DNA from: Embleya sp045207655
GTDB lineage: Bacteria; Actinomycetota; Actinomycetes; Streptomycetales; Streptomycetaceae
Length of the DNA stretch: 64,000 bases
NCBI RefSeq assembly: GCF_045207655.1
Contig: NZ_CP108784.1
Coordinates: 310,001-374,000, forward strand
Direction: 5' to 3'
Positions 42,850-51,888 of this stretch are shown piece by piece. The notes beneath the pieces are model-generated. The model was not told the DNA's origin. It saw only the letters and a list, made by a program, of their open reading frames with translations, and searched no databases. A program made the position numbers and the translations under genes. The number at the start of each line of letters is the position of its first letter. Position 1 is the first letter of the stretch.

Positions 42850-44323
42850 GTACGCCCACCTGGACGCCACCGCGCTCAGGAACCTGGTCACGCGGCGCGA
42901 GGTCACCCCCGACGAGCTGTTCGCCCTGGCGCGCGCCGCGATCGTGCACGTGGATGCGATTCTCGGCGCCGTCGTCGGGGACGTGTTCGACGAGCCGCCG
43001 GCGCACTGCGCGTCGGGGGCGTTCGCCGGGGTTCCGTTCGCCCTCAAGGACCTCATGTGCACGGCGGCGGGAGTACCCAACGAGAACGGCAGCGCGCTGA
43101 CGGCCGGACACGTCGCGTCCGGCGACTCGGACCTGATGGCACGCTGGCGCGCGGCAGGCCTGGCCGTGGTCTGCCGCACCAGCACGCCCGAGTTCGGCTT
43201 CAGCGCGACGACCGAACCGGTGATCGGCCGGGCGACCCGCAACCCGTGGAATCCGGACCGGGTGGCAGGCGGATCCAGTGGCGGCTCGGCGGCCCTGGTC
43301 GCCGCGGGCGCACTGCCCTGGGCGCACGCGAACGACGCGGGCGGCTCCATCCGGACTCCGGCCGCCCTGTGCGGGGTGGTCGGCCTCAAACCCTCGCGCG
43401 GCCTGATCCCGCCCGGCCCCGGCGCGGACGAGCCGCTGTTCGGCCTCACCGCCGAGTTCGCCGTCACCCGCACCGTCCGCGACACCGCCGCCCTGCTGGA
43501 CCTGGTGCACGGCAGCGCCCCGGGAGACCGCTACCACCTCCCGCGCCGGGCTCCGGGCGAGTTCGTCGCCGCGCTCGACCGGCGGCCGCGCGGCCTGCGC
43601 GTGGCCGTGTCCACGGGCCCGCCGGGCAACCCCGCCGACCCGGCCGTCGCCTCCGAAGTGGTCCGGGTCGCCGGGCTGTTGGCGGAACTGGGCCACCACG
43701 TGGAGCAGGCCGCCCCGGAGGTCGACGAGGAGCGCTTCCGCGACCTGAACCTGACGTTCTGGTCCGCCTCGATCGCCGACACCGTCCGGACACTGACCGA
43801 CGGACGCGACGTGGAAGGAGCGCTCGCCGCACTGGAGAGCGCGACCGCGGCGATGGTGCGCCACGGTTGGCCACTGCGCTGGGAGGACGTGTCCCGAGCC
43901 CGCGCCTACCAGCACCGACTCACCCGCTCCACCGCCGACTTCCTCGGCCGGTTCGACCTGATCCTGACGCCGGTGACGCGATCCACCGCGTGGCCGATCG
44001 GCGAACTCGACGCGAACCGGCCCGGCATCGGCGCCCGGGAGTGGGTGGACACGCTGTCCCGCTACTCGCCGTTCACCGCCGTGCACAACGTGACCGGCAA
44101 CCCGGCGATCTCGGTGCCCACGGGCATGTGCGACGGCCTGCCCGTCGGCGTTCAACTGGCGGCGGCATCCGGACGCGAGGACCTGCTGCTGGCCGTGGCC
44201 GCACACCTCGAAAAGGCGAGCCCCTGGCAGGGACGCATCCCGCCGGTCCACGCGAGTGGCCTCCCGGCCGAAGTGCGACCCGACCGCGGCAGCGCCGAAA
44301 TCCCGCAGACGGAGGGCAGATGA
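42836..44323 (+). CDS. Amidase (amidase signature family)
   Basis: This 495-residue protein has the full amidase-signature Ser-cisSer-Lys set: Lys in VPFALKDLMC, the glycine-serine loop GGSSGGSAALVAAG and the nucleophile in NDAGGSIRTPAALCGVVGLK. It hydrolyses a carboxamide or, in some members, transfers the acyl group. ATG 42836 is preceded by GAGGAGG and overlaps the C26 hydrolase gene by 14 bases. It might cleave an amide intermediate made by the ligase or open a starting amide. AspG-type GatA is excluded by the lack of gatB/gatC neighbours. Confidence 0.9.
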   Translation: MELREYAHLDATALRNLVTRREVTPDELFALARAAIVHVDAILGAVVGDVFDEPPAHCASGAFAGVPFALKDLMCTAAGVPNENGSALTAGHVASGDSDLMARWRAAGLAVVCRTSTPEFGFSATTEPVIGRATRNPWNPDRVAGGSSGGSAALVAAGALPWAHANDAGGSIRTPAALCGVVGLKPSRGLIPPGPGADEPLFGLTAEFAVTRTVRDTAALLDLVHGSAPGDRYHLPRRAPGEFVAALDRRPRGLRVAVSTGPPGNPADPAVASEVVRVAGLLAELGHHVEQAAPEVDEERFRDLNLTFWSASIADTVRTLTDGRDVEGALAALESATAAMVRHGWPLRWEDVSRARAYQHRLTRSTADFLGRFDLILTPVTRSTAWPIGELDANRPGIGAREWVDTLSRYSPFTAVHNVTGNPAISVPTGMCDGLPVGVQLAAASGREDLLLAVAAHLEKASPWQGRIPPVHASGLPAEVRPDRGSAEIPQTEGR

Positions 44324-45804
44324 ACACTCGAGACGAGTGGACACGATTCGCGTCCACGCTCACCGTGCCGTCCGCGATGTGGCTGGACGGGCAGTGGTTC
44401 GACGACCCCGACGGCCCCCGACAGGACCTCGTGTCGCCGCGCACGGGACGAACCGCCGCACAGGTTCCACAGGCCACCCCCGCGGTGGTCGACCGGGCCG
44501 TCGCCGGAGCGCGTACGGCGTTCCGGGACGGGCGCTGGTCGCGCATCGGCGCCCGGGAGCGGGGCGCGGTGCTGCTCCGCTGGGCGGACCTGATCGGGGA
44601 ACACCGCGACGAACTCGCCGCACTGGTCACCCTCGAGATGGGCAAGCCGGTGGTGCAGGCGCGAGACGTGGAACTGCGGGCCACGGAGGCGACGTTCCGC
44701 TGGTACGGCGAGCTCGCCGACAAGGTGCTCGACGAGGCCCCGCGCGGCCTGACCGACGCCCTCGCCCTGATCTCCCGCGAGCCGATCGGCGTGGTCGCCG
44801 CGATCACGCCGGACAACTTCCCGCTGACCCTGAGCAGTTGGAAGATCGCACCGGCCCTGCTCGCCGGGAACAGCATCGTGGTCAAGCCGGCGACCCAGTC
44901 GCCGCTGTCGCTGCTGCGCCTGGCCGAACTGGGCACCGCGGCCGGCCTCCCCGACGGTGTGCTCCAGGTCGTGACCGGGGCCGGCGGCGTTGCCGGATCC
45001 GCGCTGGCCCGGCACCTGGACGTCGACTGCCTCACGTTCACCGGCTCCCCCGAGGTCGGCAAACGGCTGCTCGTTTGCTCCGGGGAGTCCAACGCGAAGC
45101 CGGTGCACCTCGAACTCGGCGGCAAGAGCCCACAGTTGATCTTCACCGACGCACCCGACCCGGCCGCGGCGGCACGGACCGTGGCGTGGGCGATCACGTT
45201 CAACGCCGGCCAGATGTGCACCGCGGGCTCCCGGCTCCTGGTCCAGGAGGAGATCGCCGAGCAATTCGTCGCGGACGTGCTCGCCGAGATCGAACGCACC
45301 CCGGTCGGCGACCCGTTCGACCCCATGACCCGGATCGGGCCGATCGCGAGCGAACGCCGTCGTGCCGACATCCTGGCGCACGCCCGGACCGCCGTGGCGC
45401 AGGGGGCGACACCGGTTTCGGGCTCGTTGGAGGCAGGTGCCGGCGACGGTTGGTACCTGGATCCGATCGTGTGCACGAACGTGCGACCGGAGCACGACCT
45501 GTTCCGGCACGAGGTTTTCGGACCGGTCCTCGCGGTCACCCGCTTCACCGACGCCGACGAGGCAATCCGGCTCGCGAACGATTCCCCGTTCGGCCTCGGC
45601 GCGGGTCTGTGGACCTCGAATCTCTCCCGGGCGCACCGTCTCTCCCGAGCGATCGACGCGGGCCTGGTCTGGGTGAACTGCTACGAGGAAGGGGATCTTT
45701 CGGTGCCCTTCGGCGGTCGCAAGTTGTCCGGCCACAGCGTGGACAAGAGCATCCACGCCCTCGACAAGTTCACGTCGACGAAGACGACCTGGATCCGTCT
45801 CTGA
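44320..45804 (+). CDS. Aldehyde dehydrogenase (PuuC-like)
   Basis: This 494-residue NAD(P)-dependent aldehyde dehydrogenase has the NAD-binding NFPLTLSSWKIAPALLAGNS, FTGSPEVGKRLL, the general base in LELGGKSPQLIF, the Cys nucleophile in NAGQMCTAGSRLLV and EVFGPVLAVTRF. PuuC and AldH-type enzymes that oxidise gamma-glutamyl-aminoaldehydes are close in pattern. The start overlaps the amidase stop (ATGA). In the proposed pathway it would oxidise an aldehyde made by the amine oxidase or the alcohol dehydrogenase. Confidence 0.93.
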   Translation: MNTRDEWTRFASTLTVPSAMWLDGQWFDDPDGPRQDLVSPRTGRTAAQVPQATPAVVDRAVAGARTAFRDGRWSRIGARERGAVLLRWADLIGEHRDELAALVTLEMGKPVVQARDVELRATEATFRWYGELADKVLDEAPRGLTDALALISREPIGVVAAITPDNFPLTLSSWKIAPALLAGNSIVVKPATQSPLSLLRLAELGTAAGLPDGVLQVVTGAGGVAGSALARHLDVDCLTFTGSPEVGKRLLVCSGESNAKPVHLELGGKSPQLIFTDAPDPAAAARTVAWAITFNAGQMCTAGSRLLVQEEIAEQFVADVLAEIERTPVGDPFDPMTRIGPIASERRRADILAHARTAVAQGATPVSGSLEAGAGDGWYLDPIVCTNVRPEHDLFRHEVFGPVLAVTRFTDADEAIRLANDSPFGLGAGLWTSNLSRAHRLSRAIDAGLVWVNCYEEGDLSVPFGGRKLSGHSVDKSIHALDKFTSTKTTWIRL

Positions 45805-45873
45805 CGCCCACGGCGCACCCACGAACACCCACGGAACACCCATGGCACATCGAAGGAACACCGAAGGCACACC

Positions 45874-47364
45874 ATGGCAACCAGCGACAAGAGTGGTCAC
45901 ATCGCGATCATCGGGACGGGATTCTCCGGTCTGTGCATGGCGATCGCGTTGAAGAGGAGGGGAATCCACGACTTCACCCTGTTCGAGCGCGCGGACGACA
46001 TCGGCGGCACCTGGCGCGAGAACACCTATCCCGGCGCGGCCTGCGACGTGCCCGGCGTCCTGTACTCGTTCTCGTTCGCGCAGAACCCGAACTGGACCCG
46101 GGTCTTCCCGCCGTGGGACGAACTGCACACCTATCTGCGCTCGGTCGCCGAGCGGTTCGACCTCCTGCGGCACATCCGGTTCCGCACCGAGGTGTGCGAG
46201 ATGCGCTTCGACGAGCGGACCCTCACGTGGGATCTGCACCTCGCCTCCGGCGAAACCGTCGACGCCTGCGTGGTGGTCAACGGCTCGGGCGGGCTCAGCC
46301 GACCGTTCATCCCCCGGTTGACCGGCCTGGAGTCCTTCGCGGGCACAACCTTCCACTCGGCCCGGTGGCGCCACGATCACAACCTCGTCGGCAAGCGGGT
46401 CGCCGTGATCGGCTCCGGGGCCAGCTCCATCCAGTTCGTGCCCGAGATCGCCTCCCGCACGGACGCGCTGTACGTCTTCCAGCGCACACCGCACTGGATC
46501 ATGCCCCGCGGCGACGCCCCGCTGTCCGCAGCGACCCGAGCCACCTTCGCCCGCAGTCCCGCCCGGCAGCGACTGCAACGGTGGCGCACCTACTGGGAGT
46601 TCGAATCCCTCGCCCGGGCCTTCCTGGGAAACCGCAAGCTGATCGAGCGATTTCGCGCGTCCGCACTCGAATTCCTGCACGCGCAGGTGCCGGATCCACG
46701 GCTGCGGGCGCAGGTCACGCCCGACTACGACCCCGGCTGCAAGCGGCGGCTCGTGTCCGACGAGTGGTATCCCACACTGCGCCGCGACAACGTGCACCTG
46801 GTCACGGACACCATCGCGGAGGTCCGCCCGCGTTCGGTGGTGACCTCCGACGGCACCGAACACGAGGTCGACACCATCGTCTTCGCGACCGGGTTCACCC
46901 CGACCGACTTCCTGGCCCCGATGAAGGTGTTCGGCCGCGACGGCGTCGAGCTGCTCGACGCCTGGCGGGAGGGCGCCGCGACCAAACTGGGCATCGCCAC
47001 CTCGGGCTTCCCGAACCTCTACTTCCTCAACGGGCCCAACACCGGGCTCGGACACAACTCGGTCGTCTTCATGATCGAGGCACAGGCCCGGTACATCGCC
47101 TCGGCGATCCACCGCATGCGACAGGCCGGCATCGATGCCGTCGACCTCGACCGCCGGGCCCGGGACCGCAGCTACACGTCCACCCAAAAGCGCATGCGGC
47201 GCACGGTGTGGGCGTCCGGCGGCTGCACCAGCTGGTACCAGTCCGCCGACGGCCGCATCGACACCCTCTGGCCGGCGACGACCGTCGAGTACTGGTTGCG
47301 CACCAGGTTCTTTCGCATGTCCGACTACCGCCGACTGACCACACAGGAAGGCCGATCCACATGA
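45874..47364 (+). CDS. Flavin-containing / Baeyer-Villiger-type monooxygenase
   Basis: This 496-residue flavoprotein has the FAD site IAIIGTGFSGLCMAIALKRR, the NADPH site RVAVIGSGASSIQFVPEIAS and a fingerprint-like segment FAGTTFHSARWRHD, close to the type I Baeyer-Villiger motif (FxGxxxHxxxW). ATGF in TIVFATGFTPTDF completes it. It uses NADPH and oxygen to insert oxygen next to a ketone or to hydroxylate an amine nitrogen. An N-hydroxylating role would suit an amine pathway. The 65 bases before its start contain short CACCCACG/GAACACC repeats. No strong ribosome site is visible (GGCACACC). Confidence 0.9.
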   Translation: MATSDKSGHIAIIGTGFSGLCMAIALKRRGIHDFTLFERADDIGGTWRENTYPGAACDVPGVLYSFSFAQNPNWTRVFPPWDELHTYLRSVAERFDLLRHIRFRTEVCEMRFDERTLTWDLHLASGETVDACVVVNGSGGLSRPFIPRLTGLESFAGTTFHSARWRHDHNLVGKRVAVIGSGASSIQFVPEIASRTDALYVFQRTPHWIMPRGDAPLSAATRATFARSPARQRLQRWRTYWEFESLARAFLGNRKLIERFRASALEFLHAQVPDPRLRAQVTPDYDPGCKRRLVSDEWYPTLRRDNVHLVTDTIAEVRPRSVVTSDGTEHEVDTIVFATGFTPTDFLAPMKVFGRDGVELLDAWREGAATKLGIATSGFPNLYFLNGPNTGLGHNSVVFMIEAQARYIASAIHRMRQAGIDAVDLDRRARDRSYTSTQKRMRRTVWASGGCTSWYQSADGRIDTLWPATTVEYWLRTRFFRMSDYRRLTTQEGRST

Positions 47365-48239
47365 ACGTATCGCTTCTGGGCACCGGGCTGATGGGATCCG
47401 CGCTCGCCCACGCACTGCTCCGCAACGGCGCCCGGGTGACCGTGTGGAACCGTACCGCCACCAAGTGCGCACCCGTTGCGGCCGCCGGCGCCGCCGTGGC
47501 CGAGTCCGCGCGTTCGGCCGTGCAGGCGAACCCGGTCACCATCGTCTGTCTGCTGGACTACGACGTCGTGCGTGCGGTGCTCGCCGAATGCGGTCCGCTC
47601 ACGGGCCGGACCATCGTCAACACGGCCACCGGGTCCCCCGCCGAGGCGACCGCGTTCGCCGAGTGGATCGAGGCCCGCGGCGCGCTGTACCTCGACGGCG
47701 CCATCGCGGCCTACCCGGAGGACATCGGCACCGAGACGTCCGGCATCAACTACTCCGGATCCACGCAGGCGTGGGAGGCGTTGCGCGACCTCCTGCTCCC
47801 CGTCGCCGCCCAGTCCCGATTCGTCGGCACCCGTCCCGGCGCCGCGAACGTGCTCGACGCCGCGATGGCGGGCGCGTTCTTCAACGTCGCGCTCGGCGCC
47901 TTCCACGAGGCGGCCTCCTACGCCCGCGCCGAAGGCGTCGCGGTCGCCGAGATGCGCCACAGCCTGCACCTGTGGACCGGAAAACTGCTGGAACTCCTCC
48001 AGGAGGCCGTCGACACGTTCGAGACCCGGGACTACTCGACCGACCAGGCCACGCTCCACATCTACGCCGCCGCCGTGAAGTCCTGGCACGAGTCCATGCT
48101 GCACGCGGGACAGAGCGCGTCGTTGATGGCGGCGAACCTGGCGAACCTCGAACGTGCCTGCGCGGCCGGATACGGCGACATGGGCCTGTTCGCCCAGATC
48201 GAAACCCTCTCCCCCCGATCCGCGACCACCACCCGCTGA
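47361..48239 (+). CDS. Imine-reductase-family NAD(P)-binding protein
   Basis: This 292-residue protein has an N-terminal NADPH Rossmann fold (VSLLGTGLMGSALAHALLRN) ending in VTVWNRTATK, the phosphate-binding NRT typical of beta-hydroxyacid-dehydrogenase relatives. It then has the imine-reductase-like segment YLDGAIAAYPEDIGTETSGI and the helical dimerisation domain EAASYARAEGVAVAEMRHSL. This pattern, DGAI-AYP, is characteristic of imine reductases rather than of 3-hydroxyisobutyrate dehydrogenases. It would reduce a C=N bond, cyclic or acyclic, to an amine. Start and previous stop overlap by four bases. Confidence 0.85.
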   Translation: MNVSLLGTGLMGSALAHALLRNGARVTVWNRTATKCAPVAAAGAAVAESARSAVQANPVTIVCLLDYDVVRAVLAECGPLTGRTIVNTATGSPAEATAFAEWIEARGALYLDGAIAAYPEDIGTETSGINYSGSTQAWEALRDLLLPVAAQSRFVGTRPGAANVLDAAMAGAFFNVALGAFHEAASYARAEGVAVAEMRHSLHLWTGKLLELLQEAVDTFETRDYSTDQATLHIYAAAVKSWHESMLHAGQSASLMAANLANLERACAAGYGDMGLFAQIETLSPRSATTTR

Positions 48240-48250
48240 AGGGCCACCTC

Positions 48251-49141
48251 ATGACCACCACCGCGAGCCTGACCACGCTCTCCGGCGCCGACGCCGGCGT
48301 GGACGACGTCGTCGACGTCATCCACCGCGACGGCGGCGTCGTCATCGACGGCTTCCTGGAGCCCGCCGTCCACACCGAGTTGCAGCGGCAGTTGGAGCCG
48401 ATCCTCGACCGGACCCGGTGCGGCGACGACGCCTACTTCGCCGGCACGAACACCCGACGCGCAGGCGGACTGTTCGCCCGGTTGGACCTGATGCCGCAGA
48501 TCGCCCTGCATCCGCTGTACCACGGCGCCGCCAAGAAGATCCTGCAGAAGCCCGTACCCATCTGGGCCGGGCAGGACCGCATCGAGATCGTCCCGGACAT
48601 CCAGATCGGCGTCACCCAGGCCATCCGGATCCACCCCGGCCAGGGCGACCAGCCGCTGCACCGCGACGACTCCAGCTTCCTGTGGCGCCACCCGGACTAC
48701 GGCCGCGAGGGGCGCGTGCAGATCATGGTCGCCGTCAGTGACTTCACCGCGGACAACGGCGGAACCCTGGTCATCCCGGGCAGCCACCGCTGGGACGACG
48801 AACGCCCGCCCCGGCGCGAGGAGGCCGTCTCCACGTGCATGCGCGCGGGATCGGCACTGATCTGGATCGGATCGACCTACCACGGCGGCGGCAACAACTC
48901 CACGAACGCGCCGAGGACCGGTCTGACCATGGCGTTCGACCTCGCGTGCCTGCGCCAGGAGGAGAACCAGTACCTGTCGATCCCGCGCGAGCGGCTGCTG
49001 GGCCTGTCCGAGGAGATCCAGCGACTGCTGGGGTGGGGCTCCGGAGTGAACCTGATGGGCTACGTCGAACGCGACGGCCAGATGGTCGACGTCCACACCC
49101 TGCTTTCGGACGACTCCGTCGAACTGCCCACCGTGCGCTGA
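48251..49141 (+). CDS. Phytanoyl-CoA dioxygenase family protein
   Basis: This 296-residue non-haem iron oxygenase has the iron ligands HxD in DQPLHRDDSSFLWRHP. The distal His and the 2-oxoglutarate Arg are probably in IWIGSTYHGGGNNST followed by APRTGL. TADNGGTLVIPGSHRWDD is the family core. It hydroxylates or desaturates an unactivated carbon using 2-oxoglutarate and oxygen. The gene follows the imine reductase by 11 bases. In biosynthetic clusters PhyH enzymes often decorate amino acids or alkaloids, so its presence makes a purely catabolic role less certain. Confidence 0.9.
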   Translation: MTTTASLTTLSGADAGVDDVVDVIHRDGGVVIDGFLEPAVHTELQRQLEPILDRTRCGDDAYFAGTNTRRAGGLFARLDLMPQIALHPLYHGAAKKILQKPVPIWAGQDRIEIVPDIQIGVTQAIRIHPGQGDQPLHRDDSSFLWRHPDYGREGRVQIMVAVSDFTADNGGTLVIPGSHRWDDERPPRREEAVSTCMRAGSALIWIGSTYHGGGNNSTNAPRTGLTMAFDLACLRQEENQYLSIPRERLLGLSEEIQRLLGWGSGVNLMGYVERDGQMVDVHTLLSDDSVELPTVR

Positions 49142-49199
49142 CCCGGGTGCACACCGGGAGCGCCCCGGGTTCCCCCGATCCCTGCCAAGGAGTCCCCCG

Positions 49200-50840
49200 T
49201 TGAGCTTCGCCAGTCCGTATCCGGACGTCGACATACCCGAAGTACCCGTGCACCGCTTCCTGTTCGGTGCCTTCGAGGACGGCGGGCTCGACCGGCCCGC
49301 CCTCGTCGACGCCTCGACCTCCGAGAGCGTCACCTACCGTCAACTCCTCGAGCGGGTCGAGGCGATCGCCGGTGCCCTGGCAAGCCGAGGGCTCCGCACC
49401 GGCGACGTGGTCGCGATCCACGCGCCGAACAGCCCTTCGTTCGCGGCGGTGCTGCACGGCGTCCTGCGCGCCGGCGGCACCGCCACCACGATCAACGTCC
49501 TGTACACCCCCGACGACATCGCCCACCAATTGCGCGACTCGGCGGCCGGGTTCCTGGTCACCGCCGAAACCCTGCTGCCCGCGGCGCGCGCGGCGGCCAA
49601 CCGGGTCGGCATCCCCGCCGAACGCGTGATCGTGCTGGATCGGGTACCCGGCCACCCCGCGCTCCAGGACCTGCTCGACCAGCAACTGGCCGCACCGGAG
49701 CCGCCGATCGACCCGCGTACGCACACGGCGGTGCTCCCGTACTCCTCCGGCACCACGGGCCGGCCCAAGGGTGTGATGCTCACGCACCACAACCTGGTGG
49801 CCAACGTCTGCCAGATCGCCGAGCCGGCCGGATTCACCGACGACGACCGCATCCTGGCCGTACTGCCGTTCTTCCACATCTACGGCCTCACCGCGCTGCT
49901 CAACGCCGCGCTGCACCGACGGGCCACGCTGGTCACGATGCCGAGGTTCGACCTGGCCGACTTCCTGCGCGCCGTCGAACGACACCGCTGCACCTATCTG
50001 CTGATCGCGCCACCGATCGCGCTGGCGCTGGCCAAACACCCGGCGGTCGATGCGCACGACCTGTCGAGCGTGCGCGCGATCTGCTCGGGCGCGGCGCCGT
50101 TGGACGGAGCCCTCGCCCGGACGGTGGCCGCGCGCCTGGGCTGCCGGGTCTACCAGGGGTACGGGATGAGCGAACTCGGCCCGGTCAGCCACACGGTCGG
50201 CATCGACGAGGACGCCCCGGCGGACTCCGTCGGCCGGCCGATCGCGAACACCGTCAACAAGATCGTCGATCCCGAGACCGGCATCGAGGTGGCCCTGCCC
50301 GCCGACGGCCGCAGCGCGCCGGGCGAGCTGTGGGTCAAGGGACCGAACGTGATGGCGGGATACCTGGGCAACGCGGCGGCCACCCGCGCGACGATCGACG
50401 CCGACGGTTACCTGCACACCGGGGACATCGCAGTGGTCGACGCCGATTCGAGGGTCTACATCGTCGACCGTCTCAAGGAACTGATCAAGTACAAGGGGTA
50501 TCAGGTGCCGCCGGCCGAACTGGAGGCGGTGCTGCTGAGCCACCCGCTGATCGCCGATGCCGCCGTGATCGGCGTGCCGGACGAGTCGGGAGAGGAGGTA
50601 CCCAAGGCGTTCGTCGTGCGCGGACCCACAGGTTCGCAACTGTCCGAGCACGCCGTGATGTGCTTCGTCGCGGACCGGGTCGCCCCGCACAAGAAGGTGC
50701 GCCGGGTGGAGTTCATCGACGCCATCCCCAAATCGGCGGCGGGCAAGATCCTGCGCAAGGACCTGCGCGCCGCGCACCACGACCGGGTCCCGGCCCGCCC
50801 GGCGCCGGAAGGCCCCGAGCGGTTCGCTGCCCACGATTAG
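49200..50840 (+). CDS. Acyl-CoA ligase (4-coumarate-CoA-ligase-like)
   Basis: This 546-residue adenylate-forming enzyme has the AMP loop PYSSGTTGRPKGVMLTHHNL, the A5 motif YQGYGMSELGPVSH, TGDIAVVDADSRVYIVDRLK and the catalytic Lys in PKSAAGKILRKDLR. It activates a carboxylic acid to its CoA thioester. The TTG start at 49200 follows AAGGAG. As the last gene of the cluster it could activate the acid made by the aldehyde dehydrogenase for beta-oxidation, or load an acid for assembly. A lone adenylation enzyme without a carrier protein nearby favours the first. Confidence 0.92.
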   Translation: MSFASPYPDVDIPEVPVHRFLFGAFEDGGLDRPALVDASTSESVTYRQLLERVEAIAGALASRGLRTGDVVAIHAPNSPSFAAVLHGVLRAGGTATTINVLYTPDDIAHQLRDSAAGFLVTAETLLPAARAAANRVGIPAERVIVLDRVPGHPALQDLLDQQLAAPEPPIDPRTHTAVLPYSSGTTGRPKGVMLTHHNLVANVCQIAEPAGFTDDDRILAVLPFFHIYGLTALLNAALHRRATLVTMPRFDLADFLRAVERHRCTYLLIAPPIALALAKHPAVDAHDLSSVRAICSGAAPLDGALARTVAARLGCRVYQGYGMSELGPVSHTVGIDEDAPADSVGRPIANTVNKIVDPETGIEVALPADGRSAPGELWVKGPNVMAGYLGNAAATRATIDADGYLHTGDIAVVDADSRVYIVDRLKELIKYKGYQVPPAELEAVLLSHPLIADAAVIGVPDESGEEVPKAFVVRGPTGSQLSEHAVMCFVADRVAPHKKVRRVEFIDAIPKSAAGKILRKDLRAAHHDRVPARPAPEGPERFAAHD

Positions 50841-50925
50841 CATCGATCGGATGGCGGACACCCCGCACCCGGCCCGGCGCCGGGTGCGCGGGTGCGCGGG
50901 TGCGCGGCGCCCGCCGGGTCGGGGC

Positions 50926-51264
50926 TCAGCGGAGGAAGGCTCCGAGGTGTCGTTCCAGGGCGGGCTTCGGGGCGGCGCCCGTCCACGACTTCGCGGGGGC
51001 GCCGTCGGCGCAGACCACGAACGCCGGGATCGAGGAGATTCCGTGCCGTTCCGCCAATGCGGGCTCCTCGTCGACGTTGATCTTGACGACGTCCAGGACG
51101 CCCGCGTGCTCGGGGCCAACTCCTCGACGATGGGCGTGACCCTGATGCACGGCCCGCACCACTCGGCCCAGAACCGGACCAGGACGGGTCCCTTCGCCTG
51201 CAATACGCGGTCGGGGAACGTGCGTTCGGTGACGCTGTCCGGGACGGGTGGACTTTGCTGCCAT
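50926..51264 (-). pseudogene. Thioredoxin with two compensating frameshifts
   Basis: ATG 51264 with GAAGGAG upstream starts MAAKST in one frame. The next 43 codons are in a second frame (VPDSVTERTFPDRVLQAKGP, LVRFWAEWCGPCIRVTPIVE). The last 60 codons return to the first frame (EHAGVLDVVKINVDEEPALA, GISSIPAFVVCADGAPAKSW). One extra base near 51246 and one missing base near 51112 explain this. The full protein would be a 112-residue thioredoxin with the CGPC active site. Either the gene is damaged or the sequence has two errors. As written, the product lacks the active site. Confidence 0.75.
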
Positions 51265-51847
51265 GGTGGTACTCCTTCTTCGTGCGTACGTGCGTACGCA
51301 CGCACGTGCATAAGTGCACACGCGCGAACACACGCGCGCGTCGGCGCGGCTGCGTGTTCGGGAATGCGCGCGGCTCCCGAGCGGCCCGGTCGAACCTGCG
51401 TCGGGAGGCCGTCGGCGCAGCGGCTCGTGGGATCGGTTCGAGGAAACGGCCTGCGGTACCGACCTCGGGGCGTACCGGGACGCCTGCGCGGACGGGTCGT
51501 GGTCGGCCATCGCCCGCTCGACGTCCTCCGCCACGAGCTCGTGGTTGAGGGCGAACGCCGCCGCGCCCGGGCGCCTGCGTCGAACTGGGCCTGGCCCACG
51601 CCTGGAACAAACCCCTGCTTCGGACTGCAGACCGACAGCCGTCGCTTCAACGTCGCCGCAGTCGCCGCGTCCGACCTGTTCGTGCGGCACCGGCACCAAC
51701 AACCCGATGATCGACCACGCACTCGACCGCGGCATCAGCCGTACCCTCGACGAACTCGTCACGGCCGTCACGGCGTTCATCACGTCGAACACCCTCGCGC
51801 AAGGACACCGCCTGCCCGGTCCGAAAGCAACCCGCTGACACGGGGCC
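51265..51847. other. Thioredoxin promoter region and uncharacterised DNA
   Basis: 51281-51320 is rich in overlapping palindromes of the CGTGCGTACG type (perfect CGTGCGTACGCACG at 51289-51302, and GTGCA-TAAG-TGCAC beside it). These are probably regulatory for the thioredoxin gene. Further right, a plus-strand stretch, MIDHALDRGISRTLDELVTA up to the stop at 51838, resembles the C-terminal helix of a TetR-like regulator, but nothing upstream supports it. Confidence 0.4.
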
Positions 51848-51882
51848 GGTCGACGGTCGACGGTCGACGGTCGACGGTCGAC
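51848..51882. repeat. Five tandem copies of GGTCGAC
   Basis: GGTCGAC is repeated five times without change, directly after the stop of the small plus-strand open frame. It is a simple 7-base repeat and a likely slippage site. Confidence 0.9.
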
Positions 51883-51888
51883 GAGCAA

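Noticed and set aside
44152..47472. A 1106-codon minus-strand frame across the aldehyde dehydrogenase and monooxygenase genes
   Set aside because: It is antisense to two genes with full catalytic motifs and crosses their boundary. Its composition is that of a GC shadow.
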